From the NCBI GenBank assembly GCA_902580565.1, contig CACHLD010000001.1:78705-142704 (forward strand): 64,000 bases of DNA, given 5' to 3'. Source of the stretch: an uncultured Pelagibacteraceae bacterium (lineage in GTDB: Bacteria > Pseudomonadota > Alphaproteobacteria > Pelagibacterales > Pelagibacteraceae). How positions within the stretch are numbered: the first letter of the stretch is position 1; each line of letters opens with the position of its first letter. A model generated the notes under the pieces. The model did not search any database. It saw only the letters and a list, made by a program, of their open reading frames with translations, and was not told where the DNA came from. Below, piece after piece: positions 27,535-37,160 of this stretch. The position numbers and the translations under genes are program-made.

Positions 27535-29397
27535 CTAGTGTTGTCTACCTAAGACAGCTTTACCTGTAGGTATTCTAGTATCGTCTACCATTTTTTGAGT
27601 AGCAGCGTCTGGTTCTTTAGTCATTAAACTAACAACAACCATTACAACTAAACAAACTGGAGCACCGATTAAACCAAATCTTAAGTGGTCGATACCTAAG
27701 AAAGGAGTGTTCACACCACCAAAAATTGGTACTGAGAACTTCGGATATACCCATAACAAGTAGAACAATCCTGAAAGTATTCCAGACATTATTCCAGCTA
27801 TGGCACCAGCTCTAGTAGCTCTCTTCCACCATACACCAAGTACAAGTGGGAAGAATAAACCTGACATCGCAAAGTCGAATGCCCAAGCAACCGAACCTAA
27901 GATACTTGTTAACCTAAATGAGGCTATGTAAGCACCTGCGGCTCCGATTATTACTAGAAGTACACGAGCAACTAATAGTCTTTTAGCAGTTTCCGCTTTT
28001 GGATTTATGATCTTGTAATAAATGTCATGTGATAATGCATTTGAAATCGCAAGAACTAATCCATCTGCAGTTGACATGGCAGCAGCCATACCACCAGCAA
28101 ACACAAGGCCAGAGATTACGAACGGTAGTCCCGCTACTTCTGGAGTAGCTAATACTACAACGTCACCTCTCATGAACCATTCGTTCAACTGAAGTATTCC
28201 GTCACCATTAAAGTCTGCTATAAATACTTGTTTAACTTCAGACCATCTTTGTACCCACTCTATCGACTGAACGTCAGAAATAGATTTTCCGATAATTCCA
28301 GTTGGTAGATTTGGATCCATCAATGCTAATTTAGACAATGTCGCTAACATAGGCGCTGAAGAGTAAAGTAAGAAAATAAAGAATAGCGACCAAGCTACTG
28401 ATTTTCTTGCTGCTCTTACTGTAGGAGTTGTAAAGTATCTCATTAAGATATGAGGTAACGATGCAGTTCCCACCATCATACAAATCGCTAACGATAAGTA
28501 TTTCCAGACAGCCATTCCACCTTCAGGTACTCCAGCGTGAGTTCCAGAGATATATTTCAATCCTCCCGGCACTCCTGCAGCTTTCATATCTGCGGCACTA
28601 TTTTTAACTAGTCCAAATTGTTGTTCAAGTTCACCAAGTCTTGCAACCTCATCACCTAACATTAAGTGCGGGAATACACCCCCACCTACTTTGTTACTAA
28701 TCCAGAAAACTGGAATTAGATAAGCAACGATTAATACAATGTACTGAGCAACTTGAGTCCAAGTTACGGCTCTCATTCCACCAAGCATTGAACAGATTAG
28801 GATACTGATTAATCCTACCCATACACCTGCTTCGAAAGGAATTCCAAGAGCTCTAGAAGCAATTGTTCCCGTAGCGTTAATTTGCGCTGTTACGTAAGTA
28901 AATGAAGCTATGAAAAGCACAAATACAGAGCAAGCTCTTACAAGATTACCACCGTATCGTGTTCCAATAAAATCAGGAACTGTGTAACATCCAAATTTTC
29001 TTAGGTACGGAGCCATAAGAGTTGCAACAAGTACGTATCCACCTGTCCAACCTACTAAAAAGGCCATATAAGTATAACCTCCAAAGTAAACTCCACCCGC
29101 TAAGGCTACGAATGATGCACCTGACATCCAGTCAGCTGCAGTTGCCATACCGTTAAATACGGTTGGCACTTGTCTTCCAGCAACATAATAAGCATCTACT
29201 TGAACAGTTCTTGATAAATAACCTATAAAGGCATAAATCAAGACGGTAAATGCAACGAACATCACTCCGATGTTTTTTGCAGATACACCCGCTTGTTCAG
29301 CAATAGCCATTATTATAATGAATACTGCGAAACCTCCTGTGTAGAGACCATATACTTTTGGAAGATTTTTTATAAATCCACCTTTCATTTCTATCAT
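27535..29397 (-). CDS. Sodium/solute symporter large subunit (SSS family, VC_2705 type)
   Basis: Inner-membrane cation-coupled permease of the branch that carries acetate or other short carboxylates and is encoded with a DUF4212 small subunit. The 620-residue protein has about 13 helices, with RTVQVDAYYVAGRQVPTVFN and ATAADWMSGASFVALAGGVY near the start, and AAAMSTADGLVLAISNALSH, the SSS signature, near residue 440. A soluble loop (around residue 390) contains DFNGDGILQLNEW, an EF-hand-like Ca2+ loop. Codons are less A+T-biased than in neighbours, suggesting high expression. acs nearby fits acetate as substrate, but this is inference. A start at the ATG nine bases downstream is also possible. 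Confidence 0.9.
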   Translation of the reverse strand: MIEMKGGFIKNLPKVYGLYTGGFAVFIIIMAIAEQAGVSAKNIGVMFVAFTVLIYAFIGYLSRTVQVDAYYVAGRQVPTVFNGMATAADWMSGASFVALAGGVYFGGYTYMAFLVGWTGGYVLVATLMAPYLRKFGCYTVPDFIGTRYGGNLVRACSVFVLFIASFTYVTAQINATGTIASRALGIPFEAGVWVGLISILICSMLGGMRAVTWTQVAQYIVLIVAYLIPVFWISNKVGGGVFPHLMLGDEVARLGELEQQFGLVKNSAADMKAAGVPGGLKYISGTHAGVPEGGMAVWKYLSLAICMMVGTASLPHILMRYFTTPTVRAARKSVAWSLFFIFLLYSSAPMLATLSKLALMDPNLPTGIIGKSISDVQSIEWVQRWSEVKQVFIADFNGDGILQLNEWFMRGDVVVLATPEVAGLPFVISGLVFAGGMAAAMSTADGLVLAISNALSHDIYYKIINPKAETAKRLLVARVLLVIIGAAGAYIASFRLTSILGSVAWAFDFAMSGLFFPLVLGVWWKRATRAGAIAGIMSGILSGLFYLLWVYPKFSVPIFGGVNTPFLGIDHLRFGLIGAPVCLVVMVVVSLMTKEPDAATQKMVDDTRIPTGKAVLGRQH

Positions 29398-29655
29398 TTA
29401 GTCCTCCTCTCTTTCAGAGTAACCATGTTCTTCGTCAATCTTTTCTTGTTTATTGGCAGTCCAGAAAAGCATTATAACGAACGCAAGAAGTGATCCTTGT
29501 GCTGTCATATAATATGCTAGTGGGTACCCAAGAAAAGACATCGTGTTCAGTTCAGAACCGAACATAAAAATGACTAATGAGAAAAAAGCCCAAAGAACCA
29601 ATGTTATTATCATATGGTTTTTGGTTTTCGCCCAATATGCGTCTTTGTTTGACAT
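29398..29655 (-). CDS. DUF4212 symporter small subunit
   Basis: An 85-residue membrane protein with two helices, the companion of VC_2705-type symporters. It starts MSNKDAYWAKTKNHMIITLV and has LGYPLAYYMTAQGSLLAFVI, matching the DUF4212 pattern of an aromatic N-terminus and a G-x-P-x-x-Y-Y/W-x-x-x-Q-G motif. It is directly upstream of the large subunit with no gap. Translation is likely strong: AGGGGG at 29661-29666 lies 5 nt before the ATG, an extended Shine-Dalgarno that most genes here lack. Confidence 0.92.
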   Translation of the reverse strand: MSNKDAYWAKTKNHMIITLVLWAFFSLVIFMFGSELNTMSFLGYPLAYYMTAQGSLLAFVIMLFWTANKQEKIDEEHGYSEREED

Positions 29656-29673
29656 ATTTTCCCCCTGTTTTTA

Positions 29674-29691
29674 ACTTTTTACGTAAAAAGT
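29674..29691. promoter_or_regulatory. 18-bp perfect palindrome upstream of the symporter operon (candidate operator)
   Basis: ACTTTTTACGTAAAAAGT reads identically on both strands, with no mismatch and no spacer. It begins 18 nt upstream of the DUF4212 ATG, just before its Shine-Dalgarno sequence. A zero-loop palindrome is a poor RNA hairpin and a good binding site for a dimeric repressor or activator. The rest of the 153-nt gap (29656-29808) holds AT-rich sequence, including TTAATTAA, and presumably the promoters for the symporter and for the + strand gene at 29809. Confidence 0.5.
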
Positions 29692-29808
29692 ATTAATTAA
29701 TGACGAAGATCATACCCATATGAAGGTTAATTAAAAGAGAAAAAAAGCCTCCTAAAACAATTCTAAAGTGCTACAAATGCAAGAAAATAGGGGATTTTCA
29801 TATACAAC

Positions 29809-30438
29809 GTGAGATTGAATTTTAAAAATATACTAAATACCATAAAAATTATGGGAGATTATTTTTTTCCCCTAAAAAAAATTTCTAGCAAATTTAGAAC
29901 AATAAAAACTAAAAAAGATCTGCAAAATTTCATTAAAGAGAGAGCGGCTCATGTAACGCAAACAACACTTTATGGTTATTTAAAAACAAGGATTGGAACA
30001 AGATATATTGCAATGCTTGAAGACGAAAAATTCGTGGAGTCTATTAACATTGCAAAATGGAATATATATGTATCTGCAATCTCTGATTTAACATTTTATG
30101 TTTTCTCTTATTTAATTAATCAAAAAAATTTAAAAGATAATGATGCCCAAGAAATCTTTATTAATATTATCAACGAGGAAAGCACAAATGGTTTAAGTGA
30201 AGAAATAAGTAAAAAAGCAAAAGATGAATTTAAAAAAAAACTAAATAATCTAAACTGGGAGCTATATCATTCAGAGGATCCATTTATAGATAGTGGATTA
30301 GCTTTATATAACTGGTCACCTATAGCTGATGAATTAAAAATTTTGGATAAAGATATAGTTTTAAATTCTATAAAACTTAAATGGAATATTGTTAAGAATG
30401 ATTTTAAAGAATTAACAAAAAATTTGAGTTTTGACTAA
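29809..30438 (+). CDS. Conserved-looking protein of unknown function
   Basis: A 209-residue, mainly helical soluble protein starting at GTG 29809; an ATG at 29851 ([15 protein letters not shown], 195 aa) is an alternative. Recognisable features are [20 protein letters not shown], then [20 protein letters not shown], and the aromatic [19 protein letters not shown] region. There is no signal peptide or membrane segment. I do not recognise the family. It lies between the symporter operon (divergent) and acs (convergent, 4-nt overlap), so a link to carboxylate use is possible by position only. Confidence 0.75.
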   Translation: MRLNFKNILNTIKIMGDYFFPLKKISSKFRTIKTKKDLQNFIKERAAHVTQTTLYGYLKTRIGTRYIAMLEDEKFVESINIAKWNIYVSAISDLTFYVFSYLINQKNLKDNDAQEIFINIINEESTNGLSEEISKKAKDEFKKKLNNLNWELYHSEDPFIDSGLALYNWSPIADELKILDKDIVLNSIKLKWNIVKNDFKELTKNLSFD

Positions 30439-32579
30439 CCTTTATTTTGTCGATTTTGTATAAGAGATTCTACTACTGTTGGATCAGCTAGTGTTGTTGT
30501 GTCTCCTAGATTATTCGGTTCATTTGCTGCTATCTTCCTTAATATTCTTCTCATTATTTTCCCAGAACGTGTTTTCGGTAAGCCCGGAGAAAATTGGATA
30601 ACATCTGGTGTAGCTATAGGTCCAATTTGTTTTCTAACCCAAAGTTTTAAATCTCTTTCTAAATCACCTGAAGATTTTTCTCCAACATTCAAAGTTACAT
30701 AACAATACAAACCATTTCCTTTTATACTATGTGGAAAACCCACAACTGCTGCTTCTGCAACTTTTGGATGTGCAACAAAAGCACTTTCAATTTCTGCAGT
30801 ACCAAGATTATGTCCCGAAACAATTATAACATCGTCAACTCTTCCAGTTATCCAATAGTAACCATCTTTATCTCTTCTACACCCATCCCCAGTAAAATAC
30901 TTTCCGTCAAATTGAGAGAAATAAGTATCTATAAATCTTTGATGATCACCATACACTGTACGCATTTGACCTGGCCAAGATTGAGTCATACACAATCTTC
31001 CTTTTCCTTCTCCTTTAATAACCTTACCGTCTTTATCGACTATTACTGGTTTTATTCCATAGAATGGTTTTGTTGCTGAACCTGGTTTTAAATCTATGGC
31101 CCCAGGTTGTGGTGCGATTAATATTCCTCCAGTTTCAGTCTGCCACCAAGTATCTACGATTGGACATCTAGAGTCACCTACGGTTCTATAGTACCACATC
31201 CAAGCCTCTGGATTTATCGGCTCGCCTACTGTTCCAAGTAGTTTCAGAGATTTTCTACTTGTCTTTTTTACTGGCTTATCTCCTTCCCTCATTAAAGCTC
31301 TAATAGCCGTTGGAGCTGTATAAAAAATATTTACTTTATATTTATCTACTATTTGCCACCATCTAGAACTGTCAGGATAATTTGGCACTCCTTCAAACAT
31401 TATTGTTGTAGCCCCATTAGCTAATGGTCCGTATATAATGTAACTGTGTCCGGTTACCCAACCGATATCAGCAGTACACCAATAAATATCATTTGCTTTG
31501 TAATCAAAAATGTATTGATGAGTCATAGAGGCGTAAACCATATACCCACCTGTAGTATGTAAAACCCCTTTTGGCTTCCCAGTTGATCCAGATGTATAAA
31601 GTATAAAAAGTGGATCTTCCGCACTCATTTCTTCTGGATCACATTTGTTTGAAACTGAAGAAATTAATTCCTCATAAGAGACGTCTCTTTCATTATCCCA
31701 ATCAACTTGATTTCCAGTTCTTTTGATGACAACACATTTTTTTACCTCAGGGCACTGTGTAAGTGCTGTATCGGCTATTTTTTTTAATGGAATAATTTTT
31801 CCTCCTCTTACTCCTTCATCTGCTGTAATCAAATAATGAGACTCACAATCATTTATTCTTGTAGCTATAGAGTCTGGAGAAAAACCACCGAATATAATTG
31901 AATGAACTGCTCCAATCCTTGCACATGCTAACATTACATAAGCTAGCTCTGGTATCATGGTTAGATAAATTGTAACCCGATCACCTTTTTGAACTCCAAT
32001 ACTTCTCAGTGCGTTTGCAGCTTTACAAACATTTTGATGTAATTCTTTATATGATATTTTTTTTGTATCCGATGGATCATCTCCAACCCAAATAATAGCA
32101 GTTTTTTTTGGATTTTTCTTTAAGTGACGATCAATACAATTTGCTGAAGCATTTAAAGTACCGTCATAATACCATTTAATTTTTACCTCTTCTTTGCTAT
32201 ATTTTATATCTTTAATTTTTGTATACTTTTTTATCCAAGAAATTCTTTTTCCTTCTTTTGCCCAAAATTTTTCGTTTTCTTTAATAGAAAGTTTATATTT
32301 TTTTTTGTATTTTGAGCTATTTACGTAAGCATGATTGGCCCAATTGTCAGAAACTTTTATAATTGAATTTCCGTCGCTATCTTTTGAGAAATACTGTTTT
32401 TTAAAGACTTGTCCTCTGCTAGATTTTTTAGTTTTTATAGATCTTTTTTTTGATTTTTTAGATCTTCTAGTTTTCTTTCTAGACCTTTTTGTGTTTTTAA
32501 CTTTCTTTTTGAACTTTTTAGTTCTTTTGATCTTTTTTTTAGTCTTTGTATTTTTTCTTCTTTTCTTTTTTTTTGCCAC
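30435..32579 (-). CDS. acs: Acetyl-CoA synthetase with a 65-70-residue Lys/Arg-rich N-terminal extension
   Basis: AMP-forming ligase that activates acetate to acetyl-CoA. From about residue 80 it follows the family: [20 protein letters not shown], then [20 protein letters not shown] (AMP-binding P-loop), [20 protein letters not shown], and [15 protein letters not shown] with the acetylatable catalytic Lys. At 714 residues it is about 60 longer than usual. In the first 60 residues 36 are Lys or Arg and none is Asp or Glu, like a histone H1 tail. No later ATG precedes the conserved core, so the tail may be translated. It follows the EVE gene by 18 nt. Confidence 0.93.
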   Translation of the reverse strand: MAKKKKRRKNTKTKKKIKRTKKFKKKVKNTKRSRKKTRRSKKSKKRSIKTKKSSRGQVFKKQYFSKDSDGNSIIKVSDNWANHAYVNSSKYKKKYKLSIKENEKFWAKEGKRISWIKKYTKIKDIKYSKEEVKIKWYYDGTLNASANCIDRHLKKNPKKTAIIWVGDDPSDTKKISYKELHQNVCKAANALRSIGVQKGDRVTIYLTMIPELAYVMLACARIGAVHSIIFGGFSPDSIATRINDCESHYLITADEGVRGGKIIPLKKIADTALTQCPEVKKCVVIKRTGNQVDWDNERDVSYEELISSVSNKCDPEEMSAEDPLFILYTSGSTGKPKGVLHTTGGYMVYASMTHQYIFDYKANDIYWCTADIGWVTGHSYIIYGPLANGATTIMFEGVPNYPDSSRWWQIVDKYKVNIFYTAPTAIRALMREGDKPVKKTSRKSLKLLGTVGEPINPEAWMWYYRTVGDSRCPIVDTWWQTETGGILIAPQPGAIDLKPGSATKPFYGIKPVIVDKDGKVIKGEGKGRLCMTQSWPGQMRTVYGDHQRFIDTYFSQFDGKYFTGDGCRRDKDGYYWITGRVDDVIIVSGHNLGTAEIESAFVAHPKVAEAAVVGFPHSIKGNGLYCYVTLNVGEKSSGDLERDLKLWVRKQIGPIATPDVIQFSPGLPKTRSGKIMRRILRKIAANEPNNLGDTTTLADPTVVESLIQNRQNKG

Positions 32580-32597
32580 GCTAACTCCTGATTAAAT

Positions 32598-33020
32598 TTA
32601 TTTAATCTTACCCATCTTACATATAATTTTCCAGCTTTTATAGTCAATTGGCATTACTGATAATCTGCTTTGTTTAATAAGAGGTAGGTGGGACATTTCC
32701 TTGTTTTTTTTAATTTTTTCAAGAGATATAGGTGTATTTAATTCTTTAACGAACCTAACCTGAACAGCTAAAAATCTCTTATTTTTGTCTGTTTTATCTA
32801 TGAAAGCCTTCTTAATAACTTTGACGATGCCTACTATCTCTTTCCCAATGTTAGAATGATAGAAAAAACATAAGTCGCCCTTTTTCATCTGTTTTAAATT
32901 GTTTCTAGCTTGATAATTTCTAACCCCATCCCAAGCAACTCCTTTTTTACCAGCTTTTTTTTGTTGATTGATTGACCAAACGTCAGGTTCTGATTTCATT
33001 AACCAATAGTTTTTACTCAT
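32598..33020 (-). CDS. EVE-domain protein
   Basis: A 140-residue PUA-like EVE domain, a fold that reads modified bases in nucleic acids. The opening YWLMKSEPDVWSI, then GVAWDGVRNYQARNNLKQM, GDLCFFYHSN and the later SHLPLIKQSRLSVMPI are the standard block order. Length is typical. It lies 7 nt after tsaD and before acs; the tsaD-EVE neighbourhood recurs in alphaproteobacteria. Its ligand and role here are unknown. Confidence 0.92.
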   Translation of the reverse strand: MSKNYWLMKSEPDVWSINQQKKAGKKGVAWDGVRNYQARNNLKQMKKGDLCFFYHSNIGKEIVGIVKVIKKAFIDKTDKNKRFLAVQVRFVKELNTPISLEKIKKNKEMSHLPLIKQSRLSVMPIDYKSWKIICKMGKIK

Positions 33021-33027
33021 ATTTTTT

Positions 33028-34107
33028 TCATTTTAATTTTAACCCGGGCCCCTTCATGTAAGGCGCAGAGCTATCCAGTGGCCATCTTGATCTTGCAGAG
33101 ATATCTATTTTATCGATTAAGTTTTTTTTAAATCTTTTTATTCCTGCCCAAGCTATCATAGCCGCGTTATCTCCACAAAATTTTAAATCAGGATAAATAG
33201 TTTTGCAATTCATCTTCTTTGCTAAATTAGATAAATTTTCTCGTATTGATTTGTTGGCAGCTACCCCTCCAGCTACAATAAGTTGAACTTCTTTTTTTTT
33301 AGTTTTTTCTCGAAAAGCTTCTATTGCAAGTTTAGTTTTTTTATAAAGAATGTTATTAATCGTATTTTGAAAAGATGCGGCAAGATTATATTTTAATTTA
33401 TCATTTCCACTAATTTTTTTTGACTCTCTTAAGACCGCAGTCTTCAGCCCTGCAAATGATAAATTACATCCTGCTCTATTTATTATTGGTTCTGGTAATT
33501 TGAAATGATTTTTATCACCTAATTTAGAAAATTTTTCAACTTTAGGTCCTCCAGGATATCCAAGATCTAACATCTTTGCAGTTTTATCAAAAGCTTCTCC
33601 CAGAGCATCATCTATTGTTGTCCCTAATTGCTCATATTGATTTACGTCCTTAACTATTAAATATTGTGTATGCCCTCCTGAAATTAAAAGAAGAAGGTAA
33701 GGAAATTCAATTTTGTTTTCTAATCCGGGACTTAAAGCATGACCTTCTAAATGATTTATACCAAAAAAAGGTTTTCTTGAAAACGCTGCTATAGATTTAC
33801 CAATATTGAGACCCACCGTTAGACAAACAATTAAACCTGGCCCAGCAGTGGCAGCGACCCCATTTATCTCATTTAAAGTAACTTTGGCATCTTTTAAAGA
33901 TTTATCAATTATGAATTCTATACTTTCTAGATGTGCTCTAGCAGCTAACTCAGGAACAACTCCACCAAATTCTTTATGTTCATCAATTTGACTAGAAACT
34001 ACGTTGGATAAAATATCTGCAGTTCCATTTTCATTTTCTCTTATAACTGCAGCAGCTGTTTCATCACAGCTCGTCTCAATTCCTAAAAAAGTAATTTTTT
34101 CTCTCAT
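33028..34107 (-). CDS. tsaD: tRNA N6-adenosine threonylcarbamoyltransferase TsaD
   Basis: Catalyses transfer of the threonylcarbamoyl group to A37 of ANN-decoding tRNAs (t6A). I take the ATG at 34107 (MREKITFLGIETSCDETAAA; 359 aa); the frame upstream adds 12 non-conserved residues. The metal-binding His pair is in GINHLEGHALSPGL, with LLLISGGHTQYLIV and GDNAAMIAWAG as further family blocks. tsaB and tsaE are not in the window. It is divergent from hemC across 60 nt. Confidence 0.97.
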   Translation of the reverse strand: MREKITFLGIETSCDETAAAVIRENENGTADILSNVVSSQIDEHKEFGGVVPELAARAHLESIEFIIDKSLKDAKVTLNEINGVAATAGPGLIVCLTVGLNIGKSIAAFSRKPFFGINHLEGHALSPGLENKIEFPYLLLLISGGHTQYLIVKDVNQYEQLGTTIDDALGEAFDKTAKMLDLGYPGGPKVEKFSKLGDKNHFKLPEPIINRAGCNLSFAGLKTAVLRESKKISGNDKLKYNLAASFQNTINNILYKKTKLAIEAFREKTKKKEVQLIVAGGVAANKSIRENLSNLAKKMNCKTIYPDLKFCGDNAAMIAWAGIKRFKKNLIDKIDISARSRWPLDSSAPYMKGPGLKLK

Positions 34108-34167
34108 TATAAATGCGTAAATATTCATTGTAGTATAAAACACATCTATAAAATATAAATACTAATA

Positions 34168-35076
34168 ATGAAAAAAATTATAATTGGAGCAAGAGGAAGC
34201 AAGCTATCTTTAGTCTATGTATCAAAAGTTAAAAACTTAATACTTCAAAATTATAGAGATATTGATATTCAAGTAAAAATAATAAAAACATCTGGAGACA
34301 TTTATCAAAACGTTAAAATATCTGAGATCGGCGGAAAAAATCTATTTTGCAAAGAGATCGAGGAAAATTTACTCGATAAAAATATTGATATTGCTATTCA
34401 TGCTTTAAAAGATTTGGAGTCAGTTGAACATGAAAATTTGACTATAGGCGCATACATTAAAAGAAATGATCCTCGAGATATTCTTGTAAGTAATAAAATA
34501 AAAAAATTGAGTGACTTAAATAGCAATGTGACTATTGGCTCAAGTTCAAGACGAAGAGAGCTTCAATTAAAAAATATTAATAAAAAAATTAATGTAGAGG
34601 AAGTAAGAGGTAATATTGATACCAGAATAAAAAAACTTGAAGAAAAAAAATTTGATGCAATTATTTTAGCTGCAGCAGGAGTCAAAAGTTTAAACTTAGA
34701 AAATAAAATTAGTTTAGTTTTTGAAAGCAAAGAAATTTTACCAGCAGCAGGACAGGGCATAATAGCCGTTCAGTGTAGAAAGGATGATGATTTTATTTTA
34801 AATTTAATAAAAAAGACCAATGACAAAACTACAAGTCTATGCGCAAAAGCGGAGAGAAAAATGTTACAAACTATCGGAGGAGATTGTGAAACAGCAGTAG
34901 GCGGTTTAGCAGAGATATCTAATAATAATTTAAAACTTAAAGCACAACTATTCTCTGATTCTGGAGAGGAAAGTTTTAAATATGAAATGACTGGGCCCGA
35001 AAATGATGCGTTGATTATCGGTGAAACGGTTGGAAAAAAATTATTAGATTTAGCAGGTGATAAATTTAAAAATTAA
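34168..35076 (+). CDS. hemC: Porphobilinogen deaminase (hydroxymethylbilane synthase) HemC
   Basis: Polymerises four porphobilinogens to hydroxymethylbilane. The cofactor-attachment Cys is in QTIGGDCETAVGG, and the N-terminal IIGARGSKLSLVYVSKV and ALKDLESVEHENLTIGAY match, with KIGSSSRRR-like TIGSSSRRRELQLK in the middle. Length 302 is standard. The first base of hemD overlaps its stop. The divergent tsaD/hemC-hemD arrangement is typical of alphaproteobacteria. Confidence 0.96.
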   Translation: MKKIIIGARGSKLSLVYVSKVKNLILQNYRDIDIQVKIIKTSGDIYQNVKISEIGGKNLFCKEIEENLLDKNIDIAIHALKDLESVEHENLTIGAYIKRNDPRDILVSNKIKKLSDLNSNVTIGSSSRRRELQLKNINKKINVEEVRGNIDTRIKKLEEKKFDAIILAAAGVKSLNLENKISLVFESKEILPAAGQGIIAVQCRKDDDFILNLIKKTNDKTTSLCAKAERKMLQTIGGDCETAVGGLAEISNNNLKLKAQLFSDSGEESFKYEMTGPENDALIIGETVGKKLLDLAGDKFKN

Positions 35077-35780
35077 TGAATATCTTAATTACTAGGCCAC
35101 TTATAGATGCTGAGGATTTAATGGGAAAACTTTTTTCGTTAGGTCATAAAATAATTCACTTACCAACTTTGAGAATCGTTCCAGCTAAATTAGACCCAAT
35201 TGATATTAAGCAATACGACGCCTTTATTTTTACAAGCGCAAACGCTGTTAGAAATTTAAAAGTTACTGCAGATGACAAAAATAAATTATGTTTTTGTGTT
35301 GGTTCCATGACAGAAAAAATCGCGAGGTCAAAAGGATATAATAATACTATTTCTGCAGGTGGGACTGTAAATGCTCTTAAGAATTTAATAATCAACTCCA
35401 AAGACGTCAAGAAAAGTGATAAATTAGCTTACATTTGCGGAGATCAAATTACTCTAGAGTTAGATAAAGAGCTTCTCACAGAGGGGTTTAAAGTGAAAAA
35501 ATTTATAAATTATTTTTCAGAAAAAATAACCTCAATAAATAAGTCAAATATTGAATTAATTAGAAAATATCCGTCAAACGTTATATTTGTTTATTCTTTA
35601 AGAAGTGCAGAGAGTTTTAACAGCATAGTAGCTAATTATTCTTTAGCTCCAATGATGACACAATCAGTAGTTATGTGTATAAGTAAAAAAATTGCAGATT
35701 TTTTTAATAAAGCTGGGTGGAAGAATAATAAGGTTTTCAACCCAGGTAACGAGATAATAGAGCTAGAAAAAATTAAATGA
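35076..35780 (+). CDS. hemD: Uroporphyrinogen-III synthase HemD
   Basis: Closes and inverts the D ring of hydroxymethylbilane to give uroporphyrinogen III, the substrate of HemE. The family is poorly conserved; support comes from the opening MNILITRPLIDAEDLMGKL, the LPTLRIVPAKLDPID block, FIFTSANAVRNL (the F.S.NAV motif) and position directly after hemC. The C-terminal part is divergent. Length 234 is normal. It overlaps the MscS gene by 4 nt. Confidence 0.88.
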   Translation: MNILITRPLIDAEDLMGKLFSLGHKIIHLPTLRIVPAKLDPIDIKQYDAFIFTSANAVRNLKVTADDKNKLCFCVGSMTEKIARSKGYNNTISAGGTVNALKNLIINSKDVKKSDKLAYICGDQITLELDKELLTEGFKVKKFINYFSEKITSINKSNIELIRKYPSNVIFVYSLRSAESFNSIVANYSLAPMMTQSVVMCISKKIADFFNKAGWKNNKVFNPGNEIIELEKIK

Positions 35781-36868
35781 ACGTATTTGAAAATTTTAAA
35801 AATTTATTCGTTGAAATCTGGCAACAAGGGATAGCTGGAATTAATTTTACTCAAATAGGCATAGGTATAGTAATTTTTTCATTATTTCTTTTATTAAGAG
35901 GCTTAATTTCAAACTTTATTTTAAAAAGGTTACAAAATTACGTTGCTAAAACATCAAACAAATTTGATGATGCTTTAGTTAAAGCTTCTACTGGGCCTGT
36001 AAAATTTCTTCCAATTGTTTTAGGAATATTTGTAGCAAGTTCTTATATGGAATTTGACGGCAAAATGCTTACTTTTGTCGATAATATAAATCGCTCTTTA
36101 ATAACCATTTTGATATTTTGGTTAATACATCAAATTGTTGAACCATTAACCTACCTAATTAGAAGAGTAGAAGAACTTCTATCTAAAGATTTGCTCAATT
36201 GGGTTGTAAAAGCTAACAAAATTTTAATTATCTTTTTTGGTTTCGCAGCGACACTAGACATATGGGGAATCAAGATTGCGCCTATTATAGCTGGATTAGG
36301 TTTATTTGGTGTTGCTGTTGCTTTAGGTGCTCAAGACTTATTTAAAAACTTAATTTCAGGAGTTTTGGTTTTAGTAGAAAAAAGATTTAAAATTGGTGAC
36401 TGGATATACGTGGAGGGCATTATCGAAGGAATTGTTGAAAGAATTGGCTTTAGATCAACAGTTATAAGAAAATTTGATAAATCAATCGCTACTATTCCCA
36501 ATGCCTCATTTGCGGAAAACGCAGTTGTAAACATTAGCGAAACTACAAATTGGAGAATAAGTTGGATAATTACCTTACAGTATAATTCTACTATAGATCA
36601 ATTAAAAAATATTAGAAACCAGATTGAAAAATATATCGTAAGCAGTGAAGATTTTAAAAAAGGAGATGACACTGAGCACGCTGTAAGAATTGATAAGTTT
36701 TCAGATAGTTCAATTGACCTTTATGTAAGATGTTTTACAGTTACTAATGAATGGATTGAATGGCTTAAAGTGAAAGAGAGATTAGCTGTAGAGGTCAAAA
36801 AGATTGTTGAGAGTAATGGAGCATCATTTGCTTTTCCAAGTACCTCTATATATGTGGAAAAAAATTAA
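35777..36868 (+). CDS. MscS-family mechanosensitive ion channel
   Basis: Inner-membrane channel that opens under membrane tension during osmotic downshift. The 363-residue protein has four to five hydrophobic N-terminal segments, then the pore helix and beta domain block GLFGVAVALGAQDLFKNLIS followed by VEKRFKIGDWIYVEG, and NASFAENAVVNIS, which identify the MscS core. It is longer than E. coli MscS (286) because of extra N-terminal helices, closer to YbdG-like members. It sits in the hemCD-mscS-yggT-folD run with overlapping ends. Confidence 0.92.
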   Translation: MNVFENFKNLFVEIWQQGIAGINFTQIGIGIVIFSLFLLLRGLISNFILKRLQNYVAKTSNKFDDALVKASTGPVKFLPIVLGIFVASSYMEFDGKMLTFVDNINRSLITILIFWLIHQIVEPLTYLIRRVEELLSKDLLNWVVKANKILIIFFGFAATLDIWGIKIAPIIAGLGLFGVAVALGAQDLFKNLISGVLVLVEKRFKIGDWIYVEGIIEGIVERIGFRSTVIRKFDKSIATIPNASFAENAVVNISETTNWRISWIITLQYNSTIDQLKNIRNQIEKYIVSSEDFKKGDDTEHAVRIDKFSDSSIDLYVRCFTVTNEWIEWLKVKERLAVEVKKIVESNGASFAFPSTSIYVEKN

Positions 36869-37158
36869 TGAAATCAGTTCTTATTTTATTTGATCAAGCA
36901 GTTAGTTTATACATTTGGATATTAATAATTAATGCTGTTATTAGTTGGTTGGTGGCATTTAATGTTCTTAATACTAGCAATAGATTTGTTTACTCAATTC
37001 TTGACGTTTCCTATAAACTTACTGCTCCCCCTCTAAATTATATAAGAAGATACCTACCTAATTTAGGTTCAATCGATATCTCACCAGTTGTACTTATTTT
37101 AGTTTTATTATTTTTAAGAAATTTAGTATTTGAAATGTTTGCGCCCTCATTATTTTAA
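36868..37158 (+). CDS. YggT-family membrane protein
   Basis: A 96-residue protein with two membrane segments separated by the characteristic TAPPLNYIRRYLPNLGSIDI and SPVVLILVLLFLRNLV, which define YggT (YCF19-related). The role is uncertain; related proteins have been linked to osmotic stress and to membrane complex assembly. It begins on the last base of the MscS gene stop and lies 2 nt before folD. Confidence 0.92.
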   Translation: MKSVLILFDQAVSLYIWILIINAVISWLVAFNVLNTSNRFVYSILDVSYKLTAPPLNYIRRYLPNLGSIDISPVVLILVLLFLRNLVFEMFAPSLF

Positions 37159-37160
37159 TT

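Noticed and set aside
32435..32647. Second minus-strand ORF in another frame over the acs tail and the EVE gene end
   Set aside because: Lys/Arg codons made of A and G stay open in several frames; it crosses two genes and resembles no protein.
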